Counted from the first letter of the stretch, positions 8,938 through 18,771 are shown. The stretch: 64,000 bases of DNA from JACMLD01 sp039915085 (GCA_039915085.1 JBDSOC010000098.1:25698-89697); one strand, 5' to 3'. Numbers and translations are program-made. Notes: generated from the sequence alone by a model not told the origin.

Positions 8938-10539
8938 CTATTTTTCGGCATTTTGTATAAGTTGAATCCCCTTACCCGTGCTGCAATTTAAAATTACAGG
9001 CTTTGTGCCATTGGATAATTTAATGGCGCTTAACTTTCTTTTTGCAGGTGCAGGGGATAAAAAAGAATTTTGAATGCTCAGATCTTTATAATTACCTGCC
9101 CACAGGCCATAAGTAAAATACGCAGGTAAGTCATCACCCCATGATAAATTAAAATCAGCCAGCTTAAGGTGGTCAGCATACTGTACGTAAATACCCGGTA
9201 TATCATGCTTATACAATGCCGTACTTAAAGGATACGCAGGCCGGAAATCAAAATTGCCACCGTAGGTATCACTATATTTTCCCTTGTTGATTTGCAGCTT
9301 TACATGATCGAAACCAATATTAGTAATGATACTTTCGGGGCTGCCTTGTATAACAATACCCGTTTCACTTACGGCATTTATGCCAGAGAATTGTATATCA
9401 TTTATTGTACCCGCCTTTCCTCCTTCTTTACTTTTTACTGCAGAAATGTGGATTGGTTCTCCTTTGCCCCACCAATGGCCGGAATGCAGGCGGTTATTAA
9501 TTATAATGTTTGTAAAAATAATGTGTTCAATACTACTTTCTTCTCTTGCAAAAATACCAATACCCCTGTTCGATGCGTACATCACCAAATTACTAAACAC
9601 AAGGTTCCTGATGGGACGTTCACCATAGCCAATACGAATACACGCAGAACGGGAAGAAAGAACACAATTAGTTACCACTACATTTTCTGCAACCCCCGTT
9701 TTATTCCCGTATTCAAAATCATTACCTGTACGGACATCATTGCCAAAACCACTCACAATAATGGCATCATCACCCGCGATTATATTACAATCGGAAATAG
9801 TAATATTCCTTGACACAGTGCAATGAATACCATCATTATTAGGAACCAGTGGATTATTGTTGATAGTGATACCCCTGACTTCCACTCTATCACAAAAGCC
9901 AATGCGGACAGTCCATTCAGGAGAATCTTTAAACGTGACATCGGTAAGAGAAACATCATTGCAATTTGTTACCGTTACTAATAATCCCGGACGAAATGGA
10001 TAGGTAACAGGCCCATCTTCAATGACCGTTCCGGGTTTCATATATTCAGTACCTTGTCTGGTAAACTTTGCATCGAAATCGCCGCCTTTGTATTTGTATT
10101 GATAAGGATTGTACATAAAGTAATTGCCTCTTCCATCAATTATACCTTTACCACCTATTGATACATTATGGGCATTGTTTACATAAATAAGACCATACCT
10201 GTTATACCCTTCCCCCGGCATCAGTATATCTTTGTTTACCAGATAATCCGCAGTGTCTTTACTACCCATCAATATAGCCCCTGGCGATAAATAAAGTTCC
10301 ACATCTGAAAGTAATATAACTGTGCCTGAAACAAAATGACCGGCAGGAATGATTACTAAACCACCCCCATCTTTATTGCATTTTTCAATGGCTTTATTAA
10401 TAGCCAATGTATTAATAGTAGTGCCATCTGCCTTTGCACCAAACTCAACAATATTATAAACAGATGATTGAGAAAATAAATTGAATGAAAGAAGCATCCA
10501 AAGGTTTACATTAATTAATTTTAACCAGTTCTTTTTCAT
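8938..10539 (-). CDS. secreted GH28 polygalacturonase-like enzyme
   Basis: Predicted pectin-backbone hydrolase of the parallel beta-helix GH28 family, acting on galacturonan or rhamnogalacturonan. A signal peptide ends near residue 23 (FNLFSQ). The N-terminal helix cap has VEFGAKADG, as usual in the family. The active-site turns are NNDGIH and then IAGDDAIIVSG, which contains the Asp-Asp pair expected for catalysis, followed by RIGYGER in place of the classic RIK segment. At 533 residues it is full length. It precedes the GH43 remnant with touching ends, so the two were one transcription unit. The Asp-Asp pair and helix repeats make the fold secure; substrate is inferred from neighbours. Confidence 0.88.
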   Translation of the reverse strand: MKKNWLKLINVNLWMLLSFNLFSQSSVYNIVEFGAKADGTTINTLAINKAIEKCNKDGGGLVIIPAGHFVSGTVILLSDVELYLSPGAILMGSKDTADYLVNKDILMPGEGYNRYGLIYVNNAHNVSIGGKGIIDGRGNYFMYNPYQYKYKGGDFDAKFTRQGTEYMKPGTVIEDGPVTYPFRPGLLVTVTNCNDVSLTDVTFKDSPEWTVRIGFCDRVEVRGITINNNPLVPNNDGIHCTVSRNITISDCNIIAGDDAIIVSGFGNDVRTGNDFEYGNKTGVAENVVVTNCVLSSRSACIRIGYGERPIRNLVFSNLVMYASNRGIGIFAREESSIEHIIFTNIIINNRLHSGHWWGKGEPIHISAVKSKEGGKAGTINDIQFSGINAVSETGIVIQGSPESIITNIGFDHVKLQINKGKYSDTYGGNFDFRPAYPLSTALYKHDIPGIYVQYADHLKLADFNLSWGDDLPAYFTYGLWAGNYKDLSIQNSFLSPAPAKRKLSAIKLSNGTKPVILNCSTGKGIQLIQNAEK

Positions 10540-10572
10540 AATCGCTTGTGTATTTATTTTGCTGATGAAAGA

Positions 10573-11394
10573 TTAAAAATAGCTTTTGATTAAATAGTAG
10601 CTTTTTTTAAAATAAGCAAACGGCACTTCAATTGAAGGTTTATTTTCCAATATAAAATGTTTAAGCCCTGCGCTTTTTGATTGTGCCAATACTTTCCAGT
10701 AATCAAGATTTTGGACTTCCTCATTTCCTTTTATCAAACCTGCGGTTTTTATATGACATACTTCAAAGCATCCCGGATACTTTTCAATAAAATTCAATGG
10801 CCACCTTTTCTTACCTACCATATATCCATTTGAAAAGTCAAAAATTCCGGGTTGATATATTGTAATAAAACATCGTACGGAATTTTTTTTCTGTTTCTGT
10901 AAACTCTATATTATGATTGTGATATGGCAATCGTAGCCCTCTCTTTTATATCTTCACCAAGCTTATTTAAAACCTCAGACTGCTTCTTCCAGTCATCAAT
11001 CGTTTTATTTAATCCACCATCAAATCAGGGCCAATAGCAGAATACATATTGCTTCCCGATTTTATTATACTCTTCAGCATATTCGGCAAAAATTGCTGGT
11101 GAGGTAAGTAATGTTTTCTCCGCCGTCAAGTGCAGTTAATTTATGGCTATTTATTATTGCTCTCAATTTATCAACCGGGTATCCATAGGTATGTGGGAAT
11201 ATTAGCTCTTTAAATCCCATAGCTGAAATTTTTTCCAGAATATCCCCGGCGTTTTCAGTCAGGTATTTTTCTACAGTGCCTAATAATACACCGACAGACC
11301 GCATCTTGCCTAAATTAATTGCTTTTTAATGATTTGCAAAAGATAAAGCAATGCATGCCTGCGCTGCAACATTTATAAAATATCGTCTTTTCAT
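10573..11394 (-). pseudogene. sugar phosphate isomerase/epimerase (TIM barrel), multiply broken
   Basis: A decayed xylose-isomerase-like TIM-barrel gene. Reading from ATG 11394, a twin-arginine-like leader (MKRRYF) runs into an in-frame TAA after ANH. The same frame resumes with the barrel start MRSVGVLLG and GFKELIFPHTYGYP (11304-11074) and breaks again after GGENITYL. In 11010-10830 two frames together spell DDWKKQSEVLNKLGEDIKER, PYHNHNIEFTE and LLQYINPEFLTFQMDI, typical of this family. The C-terminus (FEVCHIKTAG, then AGLKHFILEN) is in 10821-10573. At least three lesions separate these blocks. A second relic of the same family is at 28357-28575. Confidence 0.8.
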
Positions 11395-11419
11395 AATTTT
11401 ACTTTTTAGTTGATGGCTC

Positions 11420-11905
11420 GCTTACAAGTTCTATACAACCTGCAATAAAAGGCATCAGTAATAAAATCTGTTTTACAAATGAGCTTGTCAACTGATTAAT
11501 ACTGCTGCTTCTTAAAAGAATAACCAACTGCATATATTGGCTCTACCCTTACTAATATCATCTTTCAGGTTTAAACGGGCACTTTTTTAATCAATGGGTA
11601 TAGGTGATAATATGTTTTTCCTGAAATATGTAGAGTCCTTCCATAGCGCCGCTTTAACATAAAAGGCAATACGGTCTGGGAAATATAAAAACTGGTCATA
11701 AAATTCAACTCAAAACTTTGTGCAACTTAACACTGCTCTCTTCATGGCTTTTCACATTTGTTATTCCTGTTGTCCCTGTACTGTTAATTAATATATCTAT
11801 GCCGCCTCATTTTGCTGCAACCTCATCAACAGCCTGCTGAACACTAGCCTATAAAGTAATATCTACCTCAAAAAAAATAGTTTACTTTCATTAACTTAAA
11901 GATAC
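11420..11905 (-). pseudogene. short-chain dehydrogenase (SDR) relic
   Basis: The minus strand at 11740-11890 reads EVDITL, stop, ASVQQAVDEVAAK, stop, GGIDILINSTGTTG. This is the middle of a classical SDR, where the family has GGIDILINNAG after strand beta-4. Nearer the isomerase, SSFVKQILLL(M)PFIAGCIEL resembles the SDR C-terminal segment SSFVTGQ(I)LLVDGG. Two in-frame stops and missing central sequence (no YxxxK seen) show it is dead. It lies just upstream of the isomerase relic in the same orientation. The original role was probably oxidation of a released sugar or sugar acid (inference). Confidence 0.7.
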
Positions 11906-11989
11906 CGACGAGCAATGGATAGACAGATCCAAAACTGGTTACAGGTAAATCACATCATCAAAAAATAAATCATGTTTATCAATTCAAAT

Positions 11990-13585
11990 CTATTTTACAA
12001 TGACGTTACTGGTATTTTCCATGTAAAATTTTGCTTCGTCTGCTGAAGTTATTTTTTTACCGTGTACAGTCAGATTTTCGATAATGATGTTTTCTACCTG
12101 GTGATGCATATCAGCTCCACAAAAAACTGAAAAAGGAAAAGGCCCATCTACCACACTTACATTTTTAAGGGTTATATTTTTTATGTAACCCCTGAACTTA
12201 CTGCGGCTTTCTTTTTCCGTTTCAGGGACGCCCAATACGTTATCCCATATGCCATGGAGGTATACTTTATTAATTTCTGCCTGATCTTTTAACCCATCGT
12301 CAGAATAAATGGATCTGAAAATTGACAGATCAAATAATTTTTGATCTGTTCCCTCCACCCGAAGACCATCTACCAATATATCACTAACAACCGCCCTTCT
12401 TGCATTGTGAATGCTGAAAGCCGCACCGCCTTCAACGTGAATAATATCATTGTCCAGAAAACGAACATTTTTTACGTCACCGGAGAGTTCAAATCCTATT
12501 TCAAGTGCATTGCCCCATAATGCATTCCAGAAAACACAAGTTTTCACAATAACCGTATCAACTCCGTAAACATGTGATGCCGGAAGTGCAATTTCTGCTA
12601 CCGATCCGTTGACAGGGACTGCGGTTTGCTGGATCCCTGCAAAACTTTTAATGGCAATGCAGTCATCTTTTGTATGAACAAAACTATTGGCAATCGTTAT
12701 ATTTTTCGTGCTGACGATGTCTATTCCGTCATCACCACCATTATCACTAACAATTTTTATATTATTAATGCTGACATCCCTGCACATTGTAGGCACTACA
12801 TCCCATGTCTTGCTGTTATAAATAACAATCCCATCCAGCAAAACATCACTGCATTGGTTAAGCGAAATCAGGCCGTTCCCCCCGCCATTTCTGCTAGGTT
12901 CAAAAGATGCTCCATTTGTATGATTGGCCAATGCCAGTGAATCCATGAACTGTTTTCCGTAGGATCCATCAAGAATTCCCCGGCCGTAAATTTTAATATG
13001 CCGGGCATTCCTGGCCCTGATAGAACCAACGACAATTGCACCTTCTTCAATATATACCTTTTTGTTATCAGTAAGAATGATGGTGCCAGGATAATGAATT
13101 TTGCCCGCCTCAAAAAACAAAACATTGCTGTCAGGAAGGTTTGGCTTATTTTTCTCTGGTACATTGCCAAACAGAAAAAGAGGTATTTTAATTCCCCCGT
13201 TCAGTTCAACACTATACTGGCCCGGTTTATTAATGGTAAAATAAATCATGCTGTCGCTGTTACCAAAAATAGGTCTGATTCCTGCACTATACGGTCTTAC
13301 ATCGACCCATTTAACATCCCTTGTCAGTGATTTTATTTTTATTTGGACAGGCTTGCCAACCACAAAACTGCAAAAATCAGCTGGCAAAGGCGAAGCATAA
13401 ACCATTGTATTTTTACCATCAATTTGTACACTAAAATCTGCAGCATTAGTAAAAGTGGCAGGATTTACAGGGGCTGATATACGACCCTGCCCGGCAACAA
13501 TGAAGAAATTAAAAAGCAACAGGACAATCAGAAAGGCAGTGCGATTTTTAAAAATCAGCTGGTGGAAGGTTAGGTGCATTTGCAT
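11990..13585 (-). CDS. secreted parallel beta-helix glycosidase, GH28-like
   Basis: A 531-residue secreted protein with a signal peptide ending near residue 33 (FIVAGQ). An N-terminal beta-sandwich of about 150 residues precedes right-handed beta-helix repeats. The helix carries GGDDGIDIVS and KDDCIAIKS, the paired Asp turns that supply the catalytic acids of GH28-type hydrolases. The N-terminal extra domain is unusual for plain GH28 and also occurs in relatives such as GH49, so family assignment is at clan level. A regulator gene lies directly upstream in the same orientation, with a GGTAT/ATACC inverted repeat between them. Probable role: cleaving a pectic or related backbone. Confidence 0.8.
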   Translation of the reverse strand: MQMHLTFHQLIFKNRTAFLIVLLLFNFFIVAGQGRISAPVNPATFTNAADFSVQIDGKNTMVYASPLPADFCSFVVGKPVQIKIKSLTRDVKWVDVRPYSAGIRPIFGNSDSMIYFTINKPGQYSVELNGGIKIPLFLFGNVPEKNKPNLPDSNVLFFEAGKIHYPGTIILTDNKKVYIEEGAIVVGSIRARNARHIKIYGRGILDGSYGKQFMDSLALANHTNGASFEPSRNGGGNGLISLNQCSDVLLDGIVIYNSKTWDVVPTMCRDVSINNIKIVSDNGGDDGIDIVSTKNITIANSFVHTKDDCIAIKSFAGIQQTAVPVNGSVAEIALPASHVYGVDTVIVKTCVFWNALWGNALEIGFELSGDVKNVRFLDNDIIHVEGGAAFSIHNARRAVVSDILVDGLRVEGTDQKLFDLSIFRSIYSDDGLKDQAEINKVYLHGIWDNVLGVPETEKESRSKFRGYIKNITLKNVSVVDGPFPFSVFCGADMHHQVENIIIENLTVHGKKITSADEAKFYMENTSNVIVK

Positions 13586-13611
13586 TGATTTGCCGGATGT
13601 TTTTTTGTAAA

Positions 13612-13635
13612 TTGGGTATACAACACAATACCAAT
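13612..13635. promoter_or_regulatory. possible operator upstream of the GH28-like gene
   Basis: An inverted repeat GGTAT (13615-13619) / ATACC (13628-13632) contains GTATACAA at 13616-13623. The octamer is shared with the TTGTATACAA palindrome at 14832-14841 upstream of the adjacent GntR-LacI regulator. Its place 30-50 bases upstream of the GH28-like start suits an operator. The link to that regulator is inferred. Confidence 0.4.
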
Positions 13636-13641
13636 TGTCTT

Positions 13642-14661
13642 TTACAAAGAGTTTCTCAAAATAAAATGAAAAGGGTTTTTAATTTTCTCGCGCCGGTTTT
13701 CTAAAATCAGCCTTGCTGCAGTTTCTCCCATTTTAGCGTGGTCGGTTGAAATCACTGTTATGCCATCATGTAAGATTGCTTTAAGCGGTGTATCGTTAAA
13801 AGAAATAATTCCTACATCGGTGCCAATTTTGTATTGATTTTGCTTACAGGCGTTTATCAGGTTTACTAAATCAGTTTCTTCAATTACCAGGTAAGCTTCT
13901 TTTTTGTTCAATTGTCTTGAATATTCAACTTCATGTATAATTTCGTATGGCACCTGATACTGATTGCAAAAATTAATAAATCCCAGGGCAATCTCAGGCG
14001 GATAAGGAATGACTTTAGGTTGTACAAATATTAATTTGTTATATTTTTTAATTGACTCGATGCCTTGTTCCAGTGCCTCCATTACATCCAGCCTGAAATC
14101 CTGAAATACTGCCGAGTAATTAGTAAACCTGTCGTTAATATCTTTATCAAGGATTACCAGTTTTGCGTCAGGAATTTTAAGGAATGTTTTTTGTACAGTT
14201 TCATGATTATCATAAAAATGCGGCATAACAACAAAATAATCGTAATCATTAAGATGGTTAACAATCAGGCTCTCGAAAAATTTGCTGTTAAAGTTGTGAA
14301 TTTTTAGATCTACCGTACCCTTGTCACCTATGGCCTGAACAAAAGAATTGTAAACCTCCTTCTTATAGTTGCTTATCTTATTAAAGACTAATAAAATTTT
14401 GTAAGAAGTATGCAAATCTGTTCGGTTGATGTAATAACCCTTCCCCCTGACTGAGCAAAGAACTCCTTTCTTTAGAAGGATCCCGTACGCTTTCTGAACA
14501 GTATCACGCGCCAGAAAAAATTCGTTACTCAGCTCGTTAATAGATGAAAGCTGATCGCCACGGTTGAGTTTACCTTTGTTTATAGCGCTGATTACGGCAT
14601 TTACAACCTGGAGGTATTTGGGCGTTTTTTTCTCATCCTCAAATGTTAAAATAGGCTCCAT
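13642..14661 (-). CDS. GntR-family regulator with LacI-type sugar-binding domain
   Basis: Transcription regulator. Residues 1-75 are a GntR winged helix (KYLQVVNAVISAINKG, LSSINELSNEF, ARDTVQKAYGILLKKGVL, GKGYYI). Residues from about 85 onward form a periplasmic-binding-protein-like effector domain of the LacI type, ending in VGIISFNDTPL, GITVISTDHAKMG and AARLIL. This hybrid occurs in Bacteroidota regulators of sugar use such as the AraR and FucR types. At 339 residues it is complete. It precedes the GH28-like gene by only 56 bases, which suggests local control of that gene. Palindromic sites at 14743-14765 and 14832-14841 upstream of its own start suggest autoregulation (inference). The effector sugar is unknown. 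Confidence 0.9.
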   Translation of the reverse strand: MEPILTFEDEKKTPKYLQVVNAVISAINKGKLNRGDQLSSINELSNEFFLARDTVQKAYGILLKKGVLCSVRGKGYYINRTDLHTSYKILLVFNKISNYKKEVYNSFVQAIGDKGTVDLKIHNFNSKFFESLIVNHLNDYDYFVVMPHFYDNHETVQKTFLKIPDAKLVILDKDINDRFTNYSAVFQDFRLDVMEALEQGIESIKKYNKLIFVQPKVIPYPPEIALGFINFCNQYQVPYEIIHEVEYSRQLNKKEAYLVIEETDLVNLINACKQNQYKIGTDVGIISFNDTPLKAILHDGITVISTDHAKMGETAARLILENRREKIKNPFHFILRNSL

Positions 14662-14742
14662 CGTTTTCTAATTCTTTAGCAGGGGTTTAAACAATTTTTA
14701 CAATCAAGTCTATAGTAAGCAATAGTCATTCTTAAAATCTAC

Positions 14743-14841
14743 TGTATCGTACATCAAAAGATACAATACCAGAACTCCATTTGGTAAAATAAAACAACTA
14801 TCCGATGAAATTAAACAATTTTATCGAATTTTTGTATACAA
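14743..14841. promoter_or_regulatory. palindromes upstream of the GntR-LacI regulator
   Basis: Two elements are seen: TGTATC (14743-14748) with GATACA (14760-14765), a perfect six-base inverted repeat with an 11-base gap, and the ten-base palindrome TTGTATACAA (14832-14841). GTATACAA recurs upstream of the GH28-like gene. They lie 80-180 bases upstream of the regulator start and could be its own operators. Confidence 0.45.
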
Positions 14842-14878
14842 TTTTAGACGTCTTTTGTAACCTTTTTACGGGAGTTAC

Positions 14879-15235
14879 ATGAAATCCCCTGAAATTATTT
14901 GTGGAAGCTACACCAGTTTAAAATTCCGGCGCCCAGGGATCATAATACAGGATTTGCCGATTCTATTAACAGCTGGCACCAGCCCTTTAGAAATCCCTGC
15001 TCGCCAGAGTTTGTTCAAAAAACCGATTTTTCTTTCTGGTTCAGGTATTGTCACTGACCAGTGGCAGGATAATGGACAACCCAATATTAAGTTCGAGGTA
15101 TTTGGCAAACTTTCCTTCTTTAAACCATTTATTGTTCAATCGCGAAAGGAAGCGGTTAAAATCTATCTTAAAGAAGTTGCAAATGGTGGAACTCTGCTAC
15201 CGCTGCTTGTAACCTGCGCTAATCGGAGAGGGTAA
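14879..15235 (+). other. unrecognised 118-codon open frame, possibly a relic
   Basis: An open frame from ATG 14879 contains KFRRPGIIIQDLP and FEVFGKLSFFKPFI, but I recognise no family. It has no signal peptide or membrane segment. It lies between two minus-strand regulators in a stretch rich in broken genes. In the next frame, HNTGFADSINSWHQPFRNP looks protein-like, so the segment may be a frameshifted remnant rather than a gene. The following 135 bases, to 15370, show nothing. Confidence 0.2.
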
Positions 15236-15370
15236 TGAAGTTTAAATAAGCTACAAAAAGAATTTTTTGCATCGTAAACGTAACTTGCTGTTTGAAGAAG
15301 AAAAACAGATACATCATATGCGAAAAAAACAGTATTCTGTCTGTAACCTTTTAGCAGAAATCCTGCTATA

Positions 15371-16000
15371 CTATTTAAGTGCTTTTTCTCCCCTGGACAA
15401 ATGAATATTTAACACTTTTTCGAACAAGGAAAGGTTTTTACTCCTGATTGCAGCAATTAATTGGCGATGCTCTTTATCAATGATTTCATGATTACTCAAA
15501 TAATCATCTGTCTTATCCAAAATTTTATGAAAAAGGGGGATATGACTCGCATGATATGCAATAATCAATTTTTGATTTCCTGTGTATTCTATCAGTGTTT
15601 CATGAAATTTAATATCTGCTTCACATGCACCCCCGACATAACCCTCAGCCGCCATACTTTTAAAATGATCACACATGGCCTCAAGCTTTTTGAAATGCGG
15701 GTTGGTTAGTTTTCCGCCTAACAATTTGAAAGCCCCAATTTCCATTATTTCCCTTACTTCCCTTAATTGGTGGATGTCAGCTTGTGTCATCGTGCGTAAA
15801 AAATATCCTCCCTTCAAACCACTTTCCACCAGTCCTTCACCCAAAAGACGATTAAGTGCTTCTCTCACCGCCATACGGCTTACTTTAAGTTTTTCCGCCC
15901 AATATTCCTCTTTAAACCGCACCTTACGTGATAATTGGTTGGTTAATATTTTTTTTCGTAATTCTTTATAGGCTTTTTTAGCCATTGACTCATTTTTCAT
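15371..16000 (-). CDS. GntR-family regulator, FCD type
   Basis: A 209-residue transcription regulator. The GntR winged helix is at residues 5-75 (AYKELRKKILTNQLS, WAEKLKVSRMAVREALNRL, GLVES, GGYFLR). The FCD all-helical effector domain follows (LREVREIMEIGAFKL, CEADIKFHETLIEYTGN, EHRQLIAAI). FCD domains bind sugar acids or fatty acyl compounds, usually with a metal. It is a close paralogue of the regulator at 23586-24224 and of the dead copy at 18135-18771; all three share WA.K..VS.MAVREAL. The target is probably one of the uronate or deoxy-sugar operons here (inference). No GTTTAC element is seen at its own promoter. Confidence 0.93.
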   Translation of the reverse strand: MKNESMAKKAYKELRKKILTNQLSRKVRFKEEYWAEKLKVSRMAVREALNRLLGEGLVESGLKGGYFLRTMTQADIHQLREVREIMEIGAFKLLGGKLTNPHFKKLEAMCDHFKSMAAEGYVGGACEADIKFHETLIEYTGNQKLIIAYHASHIPLFHKILDKTDDYLSNHEIIDKEHRQLIAAIRSKNLSLFEKVLNIHLSRGEKALK

Positions 16001-16129
16001 GCACTAATTTTACTTTATACAAATTAAGTGTTTTTGATGGATCGAAACATTAATTACGTTCAAAAATGGTATGTGACCCAGTAATACCTACTGCATAATC
16101 TGGCTGATATTTTAAAATAAAAAAAGACA

Positions 16130-16827
16130 CGAAAATTACATCCTGATTATCATCGCAAGCCACATGTTTCCCGAAAAGGACAGGTAATTTAAGCTATCTG
16201 CCAAATTTTGGAAAAGTGCTGGTTTCCATATAATACTTTTAACCGACACAAAGTGGCAAAGCAGTTCGTTCCAAATGTATAGTATCACTTTCTTCATCAA
16301 AAAGATAGCTGTCAATCTTTTTAAGTATACTGTCAATAAAATAAAAACGTTTGTCATCAATCCACCATGTCATTACCATTGGAAATAGTTAAATCACTCA
16401 GCTGAAGCGCAACCATGTTTTCAGTTATGCAATATAAAGAGCCAGAATTTTATTTACATTTATGTGCATCGTGCCTAACCACAAACGACCTGCATTTTTA
16501 CATTTGCTTGCATTGGGCATGTTGTTTTTTAATTCTTTTTCAATATCCATTATTCATTCAACCCCCATCAGTTTCCGGATCAAATTTTCCCAGATCGCCC
16601 TGTAACGCCACTATTAAACTGCCTCTTCATCGGCTACAATCATACCAATTCGTTGTGGCATTTCCCATTCAGTAACCTCTTTACTGAGCCAGGTCGCCTC
16701 CTGGATTTTTTTACCTTCTATATTGACCCAAAAAAACTACTCCTGCAGCATGCCATATCGGCCCTTCTTCGAGAAGATTTTCGGAAGGATATAATTCACC
16801 GGCTACTATTCTTAGTTGACTGTTCAT
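16130..16827 (-). pseudogene. SMP-30/gluconolactonase-family lactonase, broken
   Basis: On the minus strand from ATG 16827 the frame reads LLEEGPIWHAAGVVF, then stops. The neighbouring frame continues with FFWVNIEGKKIQ, TEWEMPQRIGMIVADEEAV, stop, and VALQGDLGKFDPETDG. Further on, at 16380-16250, WWIDDKRFYFID and KKIDSYLFDEESD appear. These are successive blades of an SMP-30 six-bladed propeller (EGP.WH, W..IEGK, RIG.I, D..FYFIDS). At least two frameshifts and stops kill the gene, and the central Asn/Asp metal region is lost. Such lactonases hydrolyse sugar-acid lactones in non-phosphorylative pathways. It lies between a GntR-FCD regulator and a DMT transporter. Confidence 0.8.
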
Positions 16828-16868
16828 ATAATTTGACGCATTATTATTAAATACTCATAAATCAATCC

Positions 16869-17807
16869 TTAAACAACCGGTTTACTTATTTTCTTCACTC
16901 CCGCCAGGGTTTGCTTGTACTCCCACACACTGATAACAATTGTACTGATCAATACCAGTAATCCGCCGATTATTGATAACAGGTTGAGTTTTTCATGCAG
17001 CCAGATGATAGCAATGGGCAAACCGAAAAGTGTAATTAAGAAATTGGAGAAAGCAACCTGTATAGCCTCCAGATATTTGAGTGCTTTGAAAAACAATAAC
17101 ATGGATAAAAAATTATGAAAGACCGTAAGTAGAAAAAGGCCCGTCCAGGTTGACGAAGTAAAAGTTGAAAAACTTTTCAAAACATTACCCTCGTATCGCC
17201 ATACAAAGGGTAATAAAAATACTATCATAAAAATATACGTATAAAATAGCATCTCCATTTCCGTATAATCATTGGCAATCTTCTTGCAAAAAGTATTATA
17301 AAAAGCACTGCCGAGGACACCAATCAAAATCAGGAGGTTGCCAACAGCATACTGCACACCGAAGCTGCTTCCCATCAAATCTTTTAATGAACATAGCACC
17401 ACTCCGGCAATAGCGATTGCAAAACTCACCCAACGCAATAAAGTCATTTTTTCTTTTAAAAATAATACTGCCAGTAAAGCGGAAATAACTGGCAGGCTAA
17501 GGGAGATAATAGCTCCGTTGCTTGCAGTGGATTGTTGTGTTCCAATAGTCATGAGGACCTGCGCTGGAAACTGCCCTAACAGCGCAAGCGTGGCAAATAT
17601 CTTCAAATCACTCAATTTTCTTTTCTTGTTCGCCCTGACATCCTTGTATACAAAAGGCAGCATAAAAACTGTCGCAAGCAGCATTGGTATAAATACTGTG
17701 CTGAATGGACCAACCTGATCCTGAATCAATTTAATGCATGTAAATTGTAAAGCCCACATCAGATTGCAGGAGAATAGAGCAGTCCAGGAAATAATAGATT
17801 TATTCAT
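16869..17807 (-). CDS. EamA/DMT-family inner-membrane transporter
   Basis: A 312-residue protein with about ten hydrophobic helices arranged as two EamA repeats (first half to about residue 150, second from GNLLILIGVLG onward). It has the typical GTQQSTASNGAIISLSLPV and WLHEKLNLLSIIGGLLVLI segments, the usual places of the repeat signature near helices 4 and 9. DMT transporters move small metabolites by an unknown or proton-linked mechanism. Its position between an SMP-30 relic and regulator or aminotransferase genes suggests a role in sugar or sugar-acid uptake (inference). A paired GTTTAC/GTAAAC element lies 160-185 bases upstream of its start. Confidence 0.88.
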   Translation of the reverse strand: MNKSIISWTALFSCNLMWALQFTCIKLIQDQVGPFSTVFIPMLLATVFMLPFVYKDVRANKKRKLSDLKIFATLALLGQFPAQVLMTIGTQQSTASNGAIISLSLPVISALLAVLFLKEKMTLLRWVSFAIAIAGVVLCSLKDLMGSSFGVQYAVGNLLILIGVLGSAFYNTFCKKIANDYTEMEMLFYTYIFMIVFLLPFVWRYEGNVLKSFSTFTSSTWTGLFLLTVFHNFLSMLLFFKALKYLEAIQVAFSNFLITLFGLPIAIIWLHEKLNLLSIIGGLLVLISTIVISVWEYKQTLAGVKKISKPVV

Positions 17808-17963
17808 ACATGATTATTGATTCCATTCGTTTGATTAATGAAACAAGGTATTGCTTAATCATCCATAAATATTACAGCTGGAATTAAACCATGCTTTAAC
17901 ATCAAAGGCTGAAGAGGTACGACGAATCGTACCTACCAAAAAGCGTTTGACAGTTCGAAATTT

Positions 17964-17996
17964 AGTTTACAATAATATCCAAATTTTGTAAACGTT
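17964..17996. promoter_or_regulatory. GTTTAC...GTAAAC operator-like pair upstream of the DMT transporter
   Basis: An inverted pair GTTTAC (17965-17970) and GTAAAC (17988-17993), with half-site starts 23 bases apart, forms an extended GTTTACAA-n-TTTTGTAAAC. It matches pairs at 18776-18805 and 21780-21807. The gene-free stretch 17808-18134 around it shows nothing else. Confidence 0.5.
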
Positions 17997-18134
17997 TAAA
18001 AATATTTTTTTTGACGCGTTTAATTAATTTCACAATTTTTTAGCTGGCTTGAGTATTGTGCAGATTGAGGTCATCGTGATTGAGGACAAGCAAGTGCATG
18101 ACACAAAATCTGATAATATAAATTGAAATTATGA

Positions 18135-18771
18135 TTATGATTCCATTTCAAGCATGACAGATTCACCGCTTGCAAAATGCTTAACAACGCATTAAATGGC
18201 AAGATTCGGTTTGCGGGCCTTTATTGCTTTTACAATCTGGCGGCGATCCTTATCTGTCATTCCGCAGTCAGATACCTGCTTTTGTATTTTGCCCAGCTGC
18301 TGGTGAAAAAGTGGTATATGACCGGACTTTATGAGCATAACGGGCTTATTGGTTTTTGTAAATTCTATGATGGTTTCATGAAATTTTACATCCGCTTCGC
18401 AGGCACCGCCAAATATCTTTCTTTTACCATGTAAGTAAAATCATTGCAAATTTTCCCGGGTTTTTCAAATTTATCCTTTGTAATCTTTTACCTGACAGCA
18501 CCTACTTCCAGAATTTCCCTTGATTTCCTGATAGTATGCACATCTGTCGGCAATAACGAATTTACAAATAACCTTCTTTCTCAATAAGGCTCACCAACTG
18601 TTCGCCCAGCAGACAGTTTAAACCCTCTCTTACAGCCATCCAGCTTACACCAATTTTAGTAGCCCAGGTATGTTCTTTTAGTCTCGTCTTGGCAACCAGT
18701 TGGTTACTCGGTATTTGGTTGCGTATTTCCATATAAGCTTTAGTCGCCGTGAAGTTGATTTCATAATGCAT
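18135..18771 (-). pseudogene. GntR-FCD regulator, broken
   Basis: The N-terminal winged helix is readable at 18771-18562 (AYMEIRNQIPSNQL, WATKIGVSWMAVREGLNCLLGE, GYL) and then stops. The FCD domain continues in other frames: GGACEADVKFHETIIEF at about 18425-18370, GHIPLFHQQLGK, MTDKDRRQIVKAIKARK, and the tail HFASGESVMLEMES ending at 18135. This aligns along its length with the intact paralogue at 23586-24224, whose tail is HFLRGESIVLEMD. Several frameshifts, a stop and loss of sequence around 18440-18550 show it is dead. A GTTTAC/GTAAAC pair remains just upstream. Confidence 0.88.

Noticed and set aside
18177..18434. 85-codon plus-strand open frame
   Set aside because: The opposite strand reads the FCD domain of the broken GntR regulator, so this frame is a shadow.
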